DNA of 64,000 bases from assembly GCA_019636615.1 (NCBI GenBank), contig JAHBXF010000001.1, positions 372,001-436,000 of the forward strand, in the 5' to 3' direction. The notes under the pieces were generated by a model that was not told the origin of the DNA, ran no database searches, and worked only from the letters and a program-made list of their open reading frames with translations. Below are positions 8,071 to 16,870 of this stretch, one piece after another; position 1 is the first letter of the stretch; each line of letters opens with the position of its first letter. The DNA comes from Phycisphaeraceae bacterium. Lineage in GTDB: Bacteria; Planctomycetota; Phycisphaerae; Phycisphaerales; UBA1924. A program made the translations under genes and the position numbers.

Positions 8071-9390
8071 TTACCGCATCAGGTCGCGAAGCCGCTTTTC
8101 TTCGGCCTCGAGCCACTCGCGGTATTCCTCTTCCGTCTCCATGTTGAGGTTGAAGAGGATGAAGTTAGGGTTGTTGCGCACCATGTTGCGGATTTTGTCC
8201 AGCGCCTGGCGGGCGCGGTTCACAAACTGGCCGCGCGCCTGGCGGGTCTGCTGCTGGGTGGCCGCCTGGATGTTGAGTTGGTACTGCGCGACATACTCGC
8301 GGAAGGAGTTTTCATCGCGGTTGACCTGCCGGCGGTAGGCGATGTTCCACTTCTCGGCCTTGCTCACGGGCCAGAGCACGCCGGGCACGCTCTCGCCGAC
8401 CCAGTCAAGTTCGGTATAGCCCATCAACCGCTGCAGTTCCTGGATGGTCGACGCCGTGCCGCGCGAGAAGCCGATGTCGAGCGCGGACTGCGCGTTGAGG
8501 GTGAGCACCTCGCGGTCGCGGTTCACGATGATGTCGCCGCTGGTGGTGTCGGCGAAGAAACTGAACTCGCCGTTGGGCTGCCGGGTGGCCGAGAGGGGCA
8601 CCTGAATCTGCATGGCGCGCATCAGCAGCGGGTGGTAGTTGCCCCGCGCCGAGATCTTCTCCATCATGAACAGCACTTCTTCGAGCCCGCGCCCAGAGAC
8701 CGCCGTGAGGTTGCCGAACCACCCCGTGCAGGCGCCGTAGTTGCCCTGTGGCGTGAAGTAGATCTCTTCGAGGCAGTGGGCGGTCATGGCCGCCGCGGAA
8801 ATCGCCGAGTCGATCCACGCCACCGTGCGGAACTTCTTCTTGTACTGCTCGTGGATGACGTCGCTCATCCGCTGGATCTCCAGCAGCGCGCCGCCGCCCG
8901 AACTGAACCTGAGCACCACCACGCCGGTGCCGTCGCTGCCGAGTTCTTCCTCCAGCATCGGCAGCATCTGTTCAAGGGCGTGCTTGGTCATGTACATGCC
9001 GACCATGTCGCCTTCTTTGTCGTCGCGCCCGTTGCCCATGGTGATCACCGCGGCGCGGGGCGTGCCGGGCCGCCACACCTTGGGCGCGCCCGCCGTGCCG
9101 GGGTTTGCGCCCGTGGCCGGGGCCGCGGGCGCCGCCGGGGCGGCCACGGTGTCACGCTCGAGTTTCGTGAACTCTTCGGGGGTGAACATCCGCGTCTGCT
9201 CGATGCCCGCCACCGTGTACTTGAACCACACAAACCCCTCCATCTCGCGCACCACGGTGCCCTCGAGCACCTTGCCGTCGCGCGTGTGGAGTTTGTCAAC
9301 GGCCACGGCCTGGCCGACGCTCAGCAGCATCGCCGCGCCGATGGCCAGCGCCCCCAGAATCATCTTTGCCCGCCGAAGAATGTGCTTCAT
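8071..9390 (-). CDS. Exported ClpP/crotonase-fold protease-like protein
   Basis: A 439-residue protein with AAGGA upstream of ATG 9390. A signal peptide spans residues 1-30 (MKHILRRAKM, hydrophobic core, AVA). A small beta domain follows with the signature TRDGKVLEGTVV, also present in the next gene. After an Ala/Pro linker, residues about 110-330 resemble the ClpP/SppA serine protease fold: VVVLRFSSGGG, then WIDSAISAAAMTAH, where the Ser is the expected nucleophile, then FTPQGNYGACTG. The C-terminus is a charged helix. It probably acts outside the cytoplasmic membrane. It lies downstream of its paralogue, about 110 bases away, and may be co-transcribed with it. Confidence 0.75.
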   Translation of the reverse strand: MKHILRRAKMILGALAIGAAMLLSVGQAVAVDKLHTRDGKVLEGTVVREMEGFVWFKYTVAGIEQTRMFTPEEFTKLERDTVAAPAAPAAPATGANPGTAGAPKVWRPGTPRAAVITMGNGRDDKEGDMVGMYMTKHALEQMLPMLEEELGSDGTGVVVLRFSSGGGALLEIQRMSDVIHEQYKKKFRTVAWIDSAISAAAMTAHCLEEIYFTPQGNYGACTGWFGNLTAVSGRGLEEVLFMMEKISARGNYHPLLMRAMQIQVPLSATRQPNGEFSFFADTTSGDIIVNRDREVLTLNAQSALDIGFSRGTASTIQELQRLMGYTELDWVGESVPGVLWPVSKAEKWNIAYRRQVNRDENSFREYVAQYQLNIQAATQQQTRQARGQFVNRARQALDKIRNMVRNNPNFILFNLNMETEEEYREWLEAEEKRLRDLMR

Positions 9391-9501
9391 GTCTCGTGTC
9401 CTTCTCGCCCGTGCGGCGCTCGTGCGTGCCGGGGCGCGTGCCCTCGTGTGTGGTCCCTGGTTCTTCCCGCCGCCGGTTTTCCCGCCGGGGGTCCGTGCGC
9501 C

Positions 9502-11028
9502 TTACTTGCGGTCCTGCATCTGCTGAATACGGATCTGCTCGAGCATGATGTTGATCTGCGCCTCGGGCGGGATCTCGTTCTGCGCCATCCAGCGCGGCGT
9601 GATCGCCTCGCCGAAACGGCCCCGCAGAATCCGCCGCATTTCTTCGAGAATCGCGCGCTGCTGCCCGCGGGCGCGCGAGCGTGCGTTGTAGTCGCCCGGG
9701 GCCTGCACCTGCACGTCGCCGAAGTCGTCGCGCAGTTTGCGCAGCCGGCGCTTCGAGTTGTCAAGCCCGTTCACCCAGTCACGCATCAACTGCGTCGAAC
9801 GCCCGGGGATGTGCACCCCCGTGCGCTCGATGCCCATGGCGTTGAGCAGTTCGTCCTTCGTGTTCACCGTCATGCGGCTCAGGCCGAGCACCTGCGCCAC
9901 CGACGCGTTGAGCGTCAGCACGTCGTTGCCCTGCCCTGACACACGCTGCTGCAGCGTGTCCGTGTTCGAGTCTTTGCCGTCGTCGGTCAGCAGGAACTCG
10001 TCCGCGTTGGCCGGGTACCCCTCGAACAACTCGGCCCGCCCGTCTCGCATGCGGTACGACAGCACATACTCAACACGCGCCATCGCACGCACCAGCCGGG
10101 GGTCATACCCGCCCGTGATGGCCCAGCCCTCAGCGTGCGCCAGCCGCAGCGAACGCTGCTTCTCGCGCACCACGTCGTCGCCCACACCCTCGAACATGAA
10201 CGACAGGTTGCCCAAGCCGCCCATGCGCGCGTCGGAACTGAAGTACAACTCCCGGCACACCATCGGCAGCAGCGCCGCGCCCGCCATCGCCTGCTTGATC
10301 CAGATCGCCACGCGGGGCTGCTTCTCCCAGTTCCGGGGAATGTCCTGCGTGAAGATCTCCGCCAGTTTCTCGGCGCGGAAGATCTCGTCAAAGTTCGCCG
10401 CGTCGTCGGGCAGCGGCGAGAAGGCGTCCCGCCGCCATTCGGCGTTGAGCATCAGAATCACGATGTCCGCGTTGTTGCGCCGGGCATCCTCAAAGGCGTC
10501 GCGCAGCGGCGTCTGCGAGATCTGCTCGCCGAAGGTGCCCTCGAGATCAACCCAGTAATACCCGAGTTTGCCCTCGCCGACCGCGGGAACCTCGACGCGG
10601 GGCGGCGTCGCTGTTACCGCCGCCGGACGCGCCGGCTCGCCCGTGTCGGCCGCGCCCTCGGCGCCTTCCACACGCTCGCCCTTCACAACCCGCAGAATGT
10701 CCTTCTTGTCATAGGCCGTCTCGAAGGCCATGCCGTAGAGCGTGCCCTTGAAGCGCACCTCGGTCGATGTCTCCGAGACCACCGTTCCCTTCACCGTGCG
10801 GCCGTCGCGGAAGATAATGGTGTCGGGCCCCTCGCCATCGCTCACCGTCGCCGCCAGCGCACCCGCCGGGGCCGCCGCCGGCCCGAACCCGGCCCCGCCA
10901 CCGAAGCACACCGCCATCGCGGCGGCAAGCCCGGCGATGCTCGCCAGGCGAGCCATGAGCGTCACCCGTGTACCCGCCTTGGGGGTCGTGTGCATCGGCC
11001 GTTCGTTCTGATGAAGTTGTGTGGTCAT
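9502..11028 (-). CDS. Exported ClpP-fold paralogue lacking the nucleophile Ser
   Basis: A 508-residue product from ATG 11028, preceded by GGAAGCGG; the longer reading upstream is not supported. A long N-region and signal segment (LASIAGLAAAMAVCF) is followed by the same small domain as the next gene (FRDGRTVKGTVV) and a ClpP-like region. Where the neighbour has DSAISAAAM, this protein reads KQAMAGAALL, so the serine is replaced by alanine and the protein may be inactive. The C-terminal ~110 residues are basic and helical, ending in a Gln/Arg-rich stretch. The pair probably arose by duplication and may form a mixed complex; that is inference. Confidence 0.7.
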   Translation of the reverse strand: MTTQLHQNERPMHTTPKAGTRVTLMARLASIAGLAAAMAVCFGGGAGFGPAAAPAGALAATVSDGEGPDTIIFRDGRTVKGTVVSETSTEVRFKGTLYGMAFETAYDKKDILRVVKGERVEGAEGAADTGEPARPAAVTATPPRVEVPAVGEGKLGYYWVDLEGTFGEQISQTPLRDAFEDARRNNADIVILMLNAEWRRDAFSPLPDDAANFDEIFRAEKLAEIFTQDIPRNWEKQPRVAIWIKQAMAGAALLPMVCRELYFSSDARMGGLGNLSFMFEGVGDDVVREKQRSLRLAHAEGWAITGGYDPRLVRAMARVEYVLSYRMRDGRAELFEGYPANADEFLLTDDGKDSNTDTLQQRVSGQGNDVLTLNASVAQVLGLSRMTVNTKDELLNAMGIERTGVHIPGRSTQLMRDWVNGLDNSKRRLRKLRDDFGDVQVQAPGDYNARSRARGQQRAILEEMRRILRGRFGEAITPRWMAQNEIPPEAQINIMLEQIRIQQMQDRK

Positions 11029-11310
11029 GGTTCCGCTTCCAGTTTGTTCGTTCGTGCCTTGAGAGTGCCGCGCCCGAGCGAGATTCACCCGTACGCCAGT
11101 GTGCCGCGTGCCCCGCGAAAGAACCGCGGCCGACACCATTCCTTCCCAACCAACGCCCGCTCTGCTCGTCAACCTTGCCACGGGCGCTTTGCCCTCGCTC
11201 GGTTCCGCTCAGGCAGAGATGGCGATCCGCCGCAGGGTAGGGTGTAAATCGCGGCATGTCCGCGTGCGCGGCCTGCCCGCCCACCCTGGGCGCACCCCTT
11301 CTCTCCTCCT

Positions 11311-12624
11311 CTAGACGCCCCGAACCCGCGCAAGTTCCATCCCTTCGGCCTGATTCCTCACCCGACCCTCCAACTGCGCGTCATACACCTCGTCCAAAAG
11401 CCGCTTGAACCCGGGCCCGGGCACAAACCCCGCCCGGATCAGGTCGTCACCCGTCACCATCGGCGGCGGTGCCAAACCCCCATGAACCGCCGACAGTTCT
11501 CGGACCTCTTTCGTCACCGTGTCCGCCTCCGACGCCCGGCGAATCGCCATCAGGCTCAGCGCCGCCCCAAACCACGCCCCGGAGGCAAGCCGCTTCTTCT
11601 GCGCGACCGATAACCGAGGCCATTCGTGCTCCAGCCGTGCCAACGAGTCGAGCGTTGCGTAGAGCGCGGCCCCTTCCTCATTGCTCAGGCACAACGGCCG
11701 ACGCAGCCTTGCCACCGCCGCGCGCCCGTCGGCGGGCAGCCCTGCATCCAGCAGCCACGCCGCCAGTGGTGTGGGCCAGGGGCACTCGGCCGGCAACCCC
11801 GCCAGGTGCATCAGGCCCCCACCGCTCCCGGGCACTGTTTCGAGGATCACACTCGCCAGACCCATCTCGCCCAGCAGCGTGGCGGCGCGGGCGCGGCTGG
11901 GGTGATCAAGCATCCGCCGCACTTCTTCGCCGATGCGTTCCCGGCTCACCCCGCCCAGTTCGGCGGCGTGCGCTTTGACCGCGCCCGCGGTGGCGGGGTC
12001 AACTTCAAAGCCCAGTTTCGCCGCGAGCCTCGCCGCGCGGAGCGCCCGCAGGTGGTCTTCTGCCAGTCGTGCATCGGGGTTGCCCACGGCGCGCAGCACG
12101 CGCCGGTGCATGTCCTCAACGCCGCCGACATAGTCAATCACCAGGCCGCCATCAACGCGGTGCTCGCGGGGCGGATCGTGCACCACGCCCGCGGGCGCTG
12201 CGCCGCGCTCGGGTTGGCGCACCGGCCCCGCCACCTCGGGCGATGGGTCGAGAAAGAGCGCGTTCACCGTGAAGTCGCGCCGGGCCGCGTCTTCGCGGGC
12301 GGTGCTGAACCGCACCGAATCGGGCCGGCGCCGATCTGTGTACGGGCCGTCGGTGCGGAAGGTGGCCACCTCGATCACGGCCCCGTCCATCTTCACGATC
12401 ACCACGCCGAAGTGCGCCCCCACCTCAAGCGCGGACTTGAAAATGTCACGCACGGCGTTGGGCGTCGCGTCGGTGGCGATGTCATAGTCGTCGGGCCTTC
12501 GCCCCAGCAGTTCATCCCGAACACACCCCCCCGCGAAATAGGCCGTGAACCCGTGGGCGCGCAGCCTCAGCACGATGCGCTGCGCCGCGGCACGGTCGGG
12601 GGAGTTGTGTGCTTCGGTACTCAT
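11311..12624 (-). CDS. CCA-adding enzyme / poly(A) polymerase family nucleotidyltransferase
   Basis: A 437-residue class II nucleotidyltransferase that adds CCA to tRNA 3' ends or poly(A) to RNA. The nucleotidyl transfer site is at about residues 25-50: GGCVRDELLG followed by DDYDIAT with the two metal-binding Asp. Further family motifs are FRTDGPYTD and RRDFTVNALF. RALRAARLAAKLGF marks the RNA/head domain. The C-terminal half is the helical body. Since the three tRNA genes in this window do not encode CCA, a CCA-adding function is needed somewhere in the genome, and this gene is a good candidate. ATG 12624 is chosen because homology begins there; no clear ribosome site precedes it, but TACGCT lies 19 bases upstream. 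Confidence 0.85.
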   Translation of the reverse strand: MSTEAHNSPDRAAAQRIVLRLRAHGFTAYFAGGCVRDELLGRRPDDYDIATDATPNAVRDIFKSALEVGAHFGVVIVKMDGAVIEVATFRTDGPYTDRRRPDSVRFSTAREDAARRDFTVNALFLDPSPEVAGPVRQPERGAAPAGVVHDPPREHRVDGGLVIDYVGGVEDMHRRVLRAVGNPDARLAEDHLRALRAARLAAKLGFEVDPATAGAVKAHAAELGGVSRERIGEEVRRMLDHPSRARAATLLGEMGLASVILETVPGSGGGLMHLAGLPAECPWPTPLAAWLLDAGLPADGRAAVARLRRPLCLSNEEGAALYATLDSLARLEHEWPRLSVAQKKRLASGAWFGAALSLMAIRRASEADTVTKEVRELSAVHGGLAPPPMVTGDDLIRAGFVPGPGFKRLLDEVYDAQLEGRVRNQAEGMELARVRGV

Positions 12625-12834
12625 GCGTTGTGAGCGAGGTTGAGCGTAGGGATGGGGTGTCGGCCGCACGCCGACGCGCCACATGAGTGCCAGCCCGGAT
12701 GATCTCACCCCAGGCACCCGGCCGCCATCTCTGAGTTGTCACACCCGTTCTCGGGGGCACATTCGATGCCATCCCGGCGATGCGCCGCCCCCATCCCGGC
12801 GAACACCGCGGCACCGGCTCGCGTACGCCTGCCC

Positions 12835-12840
12835 TACAGT
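12835..12840 (+). promoter_or_regulatory. -10 element of tRNA-Ala
   Basis: TACAGT ends ten bases before the tRNA 5' end. No convincing -35 box is visible. Confidence 0.5.
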
Positions 12841-12850
12841 TCCGTTGTTC

Positions 12851-12923
12851 GGGGCGGTAGCTCAATTGGTCGAGCACTACCTTTGCAAGGTAGGGGTTGG
12901 GAGTTCGAGTCTCCTCCGCTCCA
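12851..12923 (+). tRNA. tRNA-Ala (TGC)
   Basis: A 73-base tRNA with acceptor stem GGGGCGG/CCGCTCC, in which position 3-70 is the G-U pair that specifies alanine. The anticodon UGC lies in CTTTGCAAG. The TTCGA T-loop is present, and CCA is not encoded. Confidence 0.97.
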
Positions 12924-13034
12924 CTTCTTCGCGCCCCCGGCCGCGCCGGGGCACTGCATGAACCCCCTTCAGACATCCACCCCGCCGCACGCGCCGCACC
13001 CATGCCGCGCGCCGGCATCGACCGGGACCGCCGC

Positions 13035-14066
13035 ATGACCGCGACCGCGCCGGCCGACACCTCGCCCTCTTCGGGCGTGGCCCTTGGCATCTTCACCATC
13101 GTGATGACCCTGCTGGGCTGGACGAGCATCCCCCTCTTCCTCAAGTTCTTCTCGGCCGATATCGACCCCTACACCGCCAACGGCTGGCGCTACACCTTCT
13201 CCGCCCTGATCTGGATGCCCGCCCTCGTCTGGGCGTGGCGGCGCGGGCGCCTGCCCAAGGGGGTGTGGCTCGCCGCGCTGGTGCCGGCCCTTTTCAACAC
13301 CCTCGGGCAGCACTGGTTCGGCATCGCCCCCTACAAGATCGATCCGGGCCTGATGACCTTCGCGCTCCGCGTGCACGTGGTCTTTGTCACGGTCGGGGCG
13401 GCGCTTCTCTTCGCCGCCGAACGCCGAGTCATCAAAACCCCCGCCTACCTCGCCGGCCTGGCCATGGTCATGGGCGGAACCACACTCACGCTGCTGCTCA
13501 AGCCCGGCGAGTTCGGCCAGGCCACCCGCGAGGGGGTGCTGCTCTCGATCGGCGCGGGCGCCTCGTACGCGGCCTACGCCCTCTCGGTGCGAAAACTCAT
13601 GGTGGGCATGAACCCGCTGCTGGCCTTCGCCGCCGTCAGCCAATACACCGCCGTCGCGCTGCTCATTGTGATGTTCATCCTGGGCAAAGACCACGGCGCG
13701 ATGGCCATGCACCTGCCCGGATGGAAGTTCGGCCTTCTCGTGCTCTCTTCCATCATCGGCATCGGCATGGGCCACACCTTCTACTTCCTGGCCATACAGC
13801 GGCTGGGCCTGGCCGTGGCCAACGGCGTTGTGCAGTTGCAGCCCGTGACCGTCTCCATTGCTTCGCTCTTTCTCTTTGACGAACGGCTCAGCGGCGGGCA
13901 GTGGGCCGCGGGGCTCATGGCCGTGGCCGGCGCCGGTGTCATTCTCTGGGCGCAAAGCCGCCTTTCGGCCGCCGACGCACGCCAGGCCCGCGCGGCACGC
14001 CAAGCCGGCGACGCGCCCCCGCCGGTGATCGCGCAGGCCAGCCCGCCACCGGGCCTGCGTTCATAA
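13035..14066 (+). CDS. EamA/DMT-superfamily transporter
   Basis: A 343-residue protein with ten predicted membrane segments arranged as two EamA repeats (about 10-145 and 155-295). Family features include the first helix ending in LGWTSIPLFLKFF and the second-repeat start ASYAAYALSVRK. The last helix (LMAVAGAGVILWAQ) is followed by a polar 40-residue tail. Drug/metabolite transporters of this family usually export amino acids or small metabolites. It lies 39 bases before the SDR gene of the kynurenine-type cluster, so a tryptophan catabolite or amino acid is a reasonable but unproven substrate. ATG 13035 is chosen over an in-frame ATG 33 bases upstream because the first helix begins soon after it. 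Confidence 0.8.
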   Translation: MTATAPADTSPSSGVALGIFTIVMTLLGWTSIPLFLKFFSADIDPYTANGWRYTFSALIWMPALVWAWRRGRLPKGVWLAALVPALFNTLGQHWFGIAPYKIDPGLMTFALRVHVVFVTVGAALLFAAERRVIKTPAYLAGLAMVMGGTTLTLLLKPGEFGQATREGVLLSIGAGASYAAYALSVRKLMVGMNPLLAFAAVSQYTAVALLIVMFILGKDHGAMAMHLPGWKFGLLVLSSIIGIGMGHTFYFLAIQRLGLAVANGVVQLQPVTVSIASLFLFDERLSGGQWAAGLMAVAGAGVILWAQSRLSAADARQARAARQAGDAPPPVIAQASPPPGLRS

Positions 14067-14104
14067 GGGGCCCACGCGCGCGGCGGCGTGTACCATGCCG
14101 CTCC

Positions 14105-14896
14105 ATGACAACGCCGCTCAAAGGAAAGTACGCCATCGTCTGCGGGGCCTCCGCGGGAATCGGCCGGGCCTGCGCCCGCGCGCTCGCCGAGTTGGGCGCG
14201 TCCGTCTCGCTCGTCGCCCGCCGTCGAGATGTGCTTGAGGCCGTGGCCGCCGACCTGCCCACGCACGGCGGGCTGGCCGCGCACCGCGCGATCGTCGCCG
14301 ACCTGAGCAACCCGGCGGCCTCGCGCGAGGCCATCGCCGCCGCGATGCCCGCCGGCGGGGTCTTTCACATCTTGGTGAACAACACGGGCGGCCCACCCGC
14401 CGGCGCGATGCTTGATGCCACGCCCGACGCGCTGCGTACCGCCTTTGAATCGCTGCTTGTCACGCCGCACGTGCTGGCGCAGTTGCTCGTGCCCGGCATG
14501 CAGCGCGCGGGCTACGGACGCATCATCAACATCCAGAGCACGAGCGTGAAGCAGCCCATCCCCAACCTGGGCCTTTCCAACGCCGTGCGCGCCGCCGTGG
14601 CCAACTGGGCCAAGTCTCTCTCGATGGAACTTGGCCCCGCCGGCATCACCGTCAACAACGTGCTGCCCGGGTATACCGACACCGAACGCCTGGGCGAACT
14701 CTTCAGCAACCGCGCCGCCAAAACCGGCCGCGCCATCGACGACATCCGGCGTGACGTTGTCGCCACGATCCCCGCCGGGCGCCTGGGCGCACCCGAAGAG
14801 ATCGCCGCCGCGGTGGCCTTCCTCGCTTCGCCCGCCGCGGCCTATGTCAACGGCATCAATCTGCCTGTCGATGGCGGCCGCCTGAGCACGCTCTGA
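14105..14896 (+). CDS. Atypical short-chain dehydrogenase/reductase
   Basis: A 263-residue SDR. The nucleotide-binding turn CGASAGIG and NNTGG (canonical NNAG) are clear, and the C-terminal AAYVNGINLPVDGG is typical of FabG-like SDRs. The catalytic Tyr-x3-Lys is missing: the expected region reads QPIPNLGLSNAVRAAV. This pattern belongs to a known FabG-like subgroup that has lost the canonical tetrad, so activity as a normal reductase is doubtful. TACCAT lies eight bases before the ATG and no Shine-Dalgarno is present. The stop overlaps the aldehyde dehydrogenase start (TGATG), so the two are translated together. Confidence 0.85.
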   Translation: MTTPLKGKYAIVCGASAGIGRACARALAELGASVSLVARRRDVLEAVAADLPTHGGLAAHRAIVADLSNPAASREAIAAAMPAGGVFHILVNNTGGPPAGAMLDATPDALRTAFESLLVTPHVLAQLLVPGMQRAGYGRIINIQSTSVKQPIPNLGLSNAVRAAVANWAKSLSMELGPAGITVNNVLPGYTDTERLGELFSNRAAKTGRAIDDIRRDVVATIPAGRLGAPEEIAAAVAFLASPAAAYVNGINLPVDGGRLSTL

Positions 14897-16395
14897 TGCC
14901 CCCTTCTCACGCCAACCCCGCGCACCTCACCCTGCTCAACTACATCGGCGGGCGGTTTGTGCCCGCCGCCTCGGGGCAGACCCTGCCCGTTGAAGAACCC
15001 GCGACCGCGCGGGTCTACGCCACCACGCCCGACAGCGGGCCCGAAGACATCAACGCCGCCGCCGACGCCGCGCTCGGCGCATTCCCAGCGTGGCGCGCCC
15101 TGCCGTCGTGCGAGCGCGCGGCCTACCTCCTGCGCCTCGCAGACCTCATCGATGAAACGAGCGAGCGCCTGGCGCACGCCGAGAGCCGCGACACCGGCAA
15201 GCCCATCTCGCTCGCGCGGCGCGTAGATATCCCGCGCGCCGCCGCCAACCTGCGCTATTTCGCCAACGCCGTTCAGCACGCCTCCGGCGAGTTCCACGAC
15301 TTCGACGGCGGCGGCATCCCCGGCGGGAGGCCGGCCATCAACTACACCCTCCGCCGCCCGCGCGGCGTTGCGGGCTGCATCTCTCCCTGGAACCTGCCCC
15401 TCTACCTGCTCACCTGGAAGATCGCCCCCGCCCTGGCCACCGGCAACACCGTCGTCGCCAAACCTTCAGAAGTGACACCCGCCACGGCCTCGCTCCTGTG
15501 CGAACTCGCCGCGCAGGCCGGCCTTCCGCCCGGCGTGCTCAACATCGTCCACGGCGGCGGGCCCACCGCGGGCGCGGCGCTCGTGCAGCACCCGCGCGTG
15601 CCCACCATCACGTTCACCGGCTCAACCGGCGTGGGCCGATGGATCGCCGGCGCCGCCGGAACCATGCTCAAGCGTGTGAGCCTCGAACTGGGCGGCAAAA
15701 ACCCGTTCATCATCTTCGACGACGCCCCGATCGAAGACGCGCTCGACACCGCCGCGCGCGCCGCCTTCACCAACCAGGGGCAGATCTGCCTCTGCGGCTC
15801 ACGCGTGCTGGTGCACGAATCTCGCTTTGAAGAAGCCGTGCGCGGCCTCGCGCGGCGTGCCCGCGCGCTGCGCGTGGGCGACCCCGCCGACGACGCCACG
15901 CAGTTCGGCGCGCTCACCAGCGCGCCACACCTGGCCAAGGTCGCCAAGTATGTCGAACGCGCCGCGGCCCAGGGGGGCGTGCTTCACTGCGGCGGCGCAC
16001 GCACACCCGCGGCCGACCTTCCCGCGCGCTGCGCCGACGGCTGGTTCTATCAGCCCACGGTCATCTCGGGGCTCAGCCCCGCCTGCGATGTCGAACAGGA
16101 AGAGATCTTCGGCCCTGTGGTCACCCTCCAGCCCTTCCGCGACGAGGCGCAGGCACTGCGCCTGGCCAACGGCACGCCCTACGGACTGGCCGCCACCATT
16201 TTCACGCAAGACCTCTCGCGCGCTCACCGCGTGGCCGAGGCCCTGCACGCCGGGATCGTCTGGATCAACTGCTGGATGGTGCGCGACCTGCGCACCCCCT
16301 TCGGCGGCATGAAAGAAAGCGGCGTGGGCCGCGAGGGGGGCGCCGAAGCCCTGCGTTTCTTCACCGAACCAAAGAACGTCTGCGTGGGCCTGTAA
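14896..16395 (+). CDS. 2-aminomuconic semialdehyde dehydrogenase-like aldehyde dehydrogenase
   Basis: A 499-residue NAD-dependent aldehyde dehydrogenase. It has the ALDH8 / hydroxymuconic-semialdehyde pattern LNYIGGRFV at the start and YTLRRPRGVAGCISPWNLPL. The NAD-binding FTGSTGVG, the Glu motif LELGGKNPF and the catalytic Cys298 in GQICLCGSR are all present. In the kynurenine branch this enzyme oxidises 2-aminomuconate semialdehyde to 2-aminomuconate. The next gene is a RidA-type deaminase and the next but one a kynurenine monooxygenase fusion, which supports that assignment. Other semialdehydes of aromatic ring cleavage remain possible substrates. Confidence 0.85.
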   Translation: MPPSHANPAHLTLLNYIGGRFVPAASGQTLPVEEPATARVYATTPDSGPEDINAAADAALGAFPAWRALPSCERAAYLLRLADLIDETSERLAHAESRDTGKPISLARRVDIPRAAANLRYFANAVQHASGEFHDFDGGGIPGGRPAINYTLRRPRGVAGCISPWNLPLYLLTWKIAPALATGNTVVAKPSEVTPATASLLCELAAQAGLPPGVLNIVHGGGPTAGAALVQHPRVPTITFTGSTGVGRWIAGAAGTMLKRVSLELGGKNPFIIFDDAPIEDALDTAARAAFTNQGQICLCGSRVLVHESRFEEAVRGLARRARALRVGDPADDATQFGALTSAPHLAKVAKYVERAAAQGGVLHCGGARTPAADLPARCADGWFYQPTVISGLSPACDVEQEEIFGPVVTLQPFRDEAQALRLANGTPYGLAATIFTQDLSRAHRVAEALHAGIVWINCWMVRDLRTPFGGMKESGVGREGGAEALRFFTEPKNVCVGL

Positions 16396-16440
16396 CCACT
16401 CCCCGCGCTGCACACACCACCCAACGACCGAGGCACACCC

Positions 16441-16860
16441 ATGAGCGACATCATCAACTCAACCCGCGCCGCCGAGCCCGTCGGCCCTTACCCGCACGCC
16501 CGGCGCGTGGGCAACCTGCTCTTTCTCTCCGGCGTGGGCCCACGAACGCGCGGCGGCGGGCAGATCCCCGGTGTCACGCTCGACGCCGCCGGCAACATCG
16601 TCGCCTACGACATCGAAACCCAGATCCGCTCATGCATGGAAAACGTGCGCATCATCCTCGAAGACGCGGGCTCTTCGTGGGACAAAATCGTGGATGTCAC
16701 CAGTTTCCTCACCAACATGAAGCGAGACTTCGCCGAGTACAACCGCGTCTACCGCGAATACTTCCCGCCGGGGCCCAACCAGCCCACGCGCACCACGGTC
16801 GAGGTGGGCGCGCTGCCCACGCCCATCGCCTACGAGATCAAAGTCATCGCGCTGGCCTGA
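16441..16860 (+). CDS. RidA-family protein, probable 2-aminomuconate deaminase
   Basis: A 139-residue YjgF/YER057c/UK114 (RidA) protein. It starts SDIINSTRAAEPVGPYPHARRV and has LFLSGVGPR and the C-terminal RTTVEVGALPTPIAYEIKV. Most RidA proteins hydrolyse enamines and imines. The insertion GGGQIPGV and the neighbouring ALDH8-type gene match the subgroup that deaminates 2-aminomuconate. It starts 45 bases after the dehydrogenase stop and ends ten bases before the convergent kynurenine monooxygenase fusion. Confidence 0.85.
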   Translation: MSDIINSTRAAEPVGPYPHARRVGNLLFLSGVGPRTRGGGQIPGVTLDAAGNIVAYDIETQIRSCMENVRIILEDAGSSWDKIVDVTSFLTNMKRDFAEYNRVYREYFPPGPNQPTRTTVEVGALPTPIAYEIKVIALA

Positions 16861-16870
16861 CGACCCGCCT

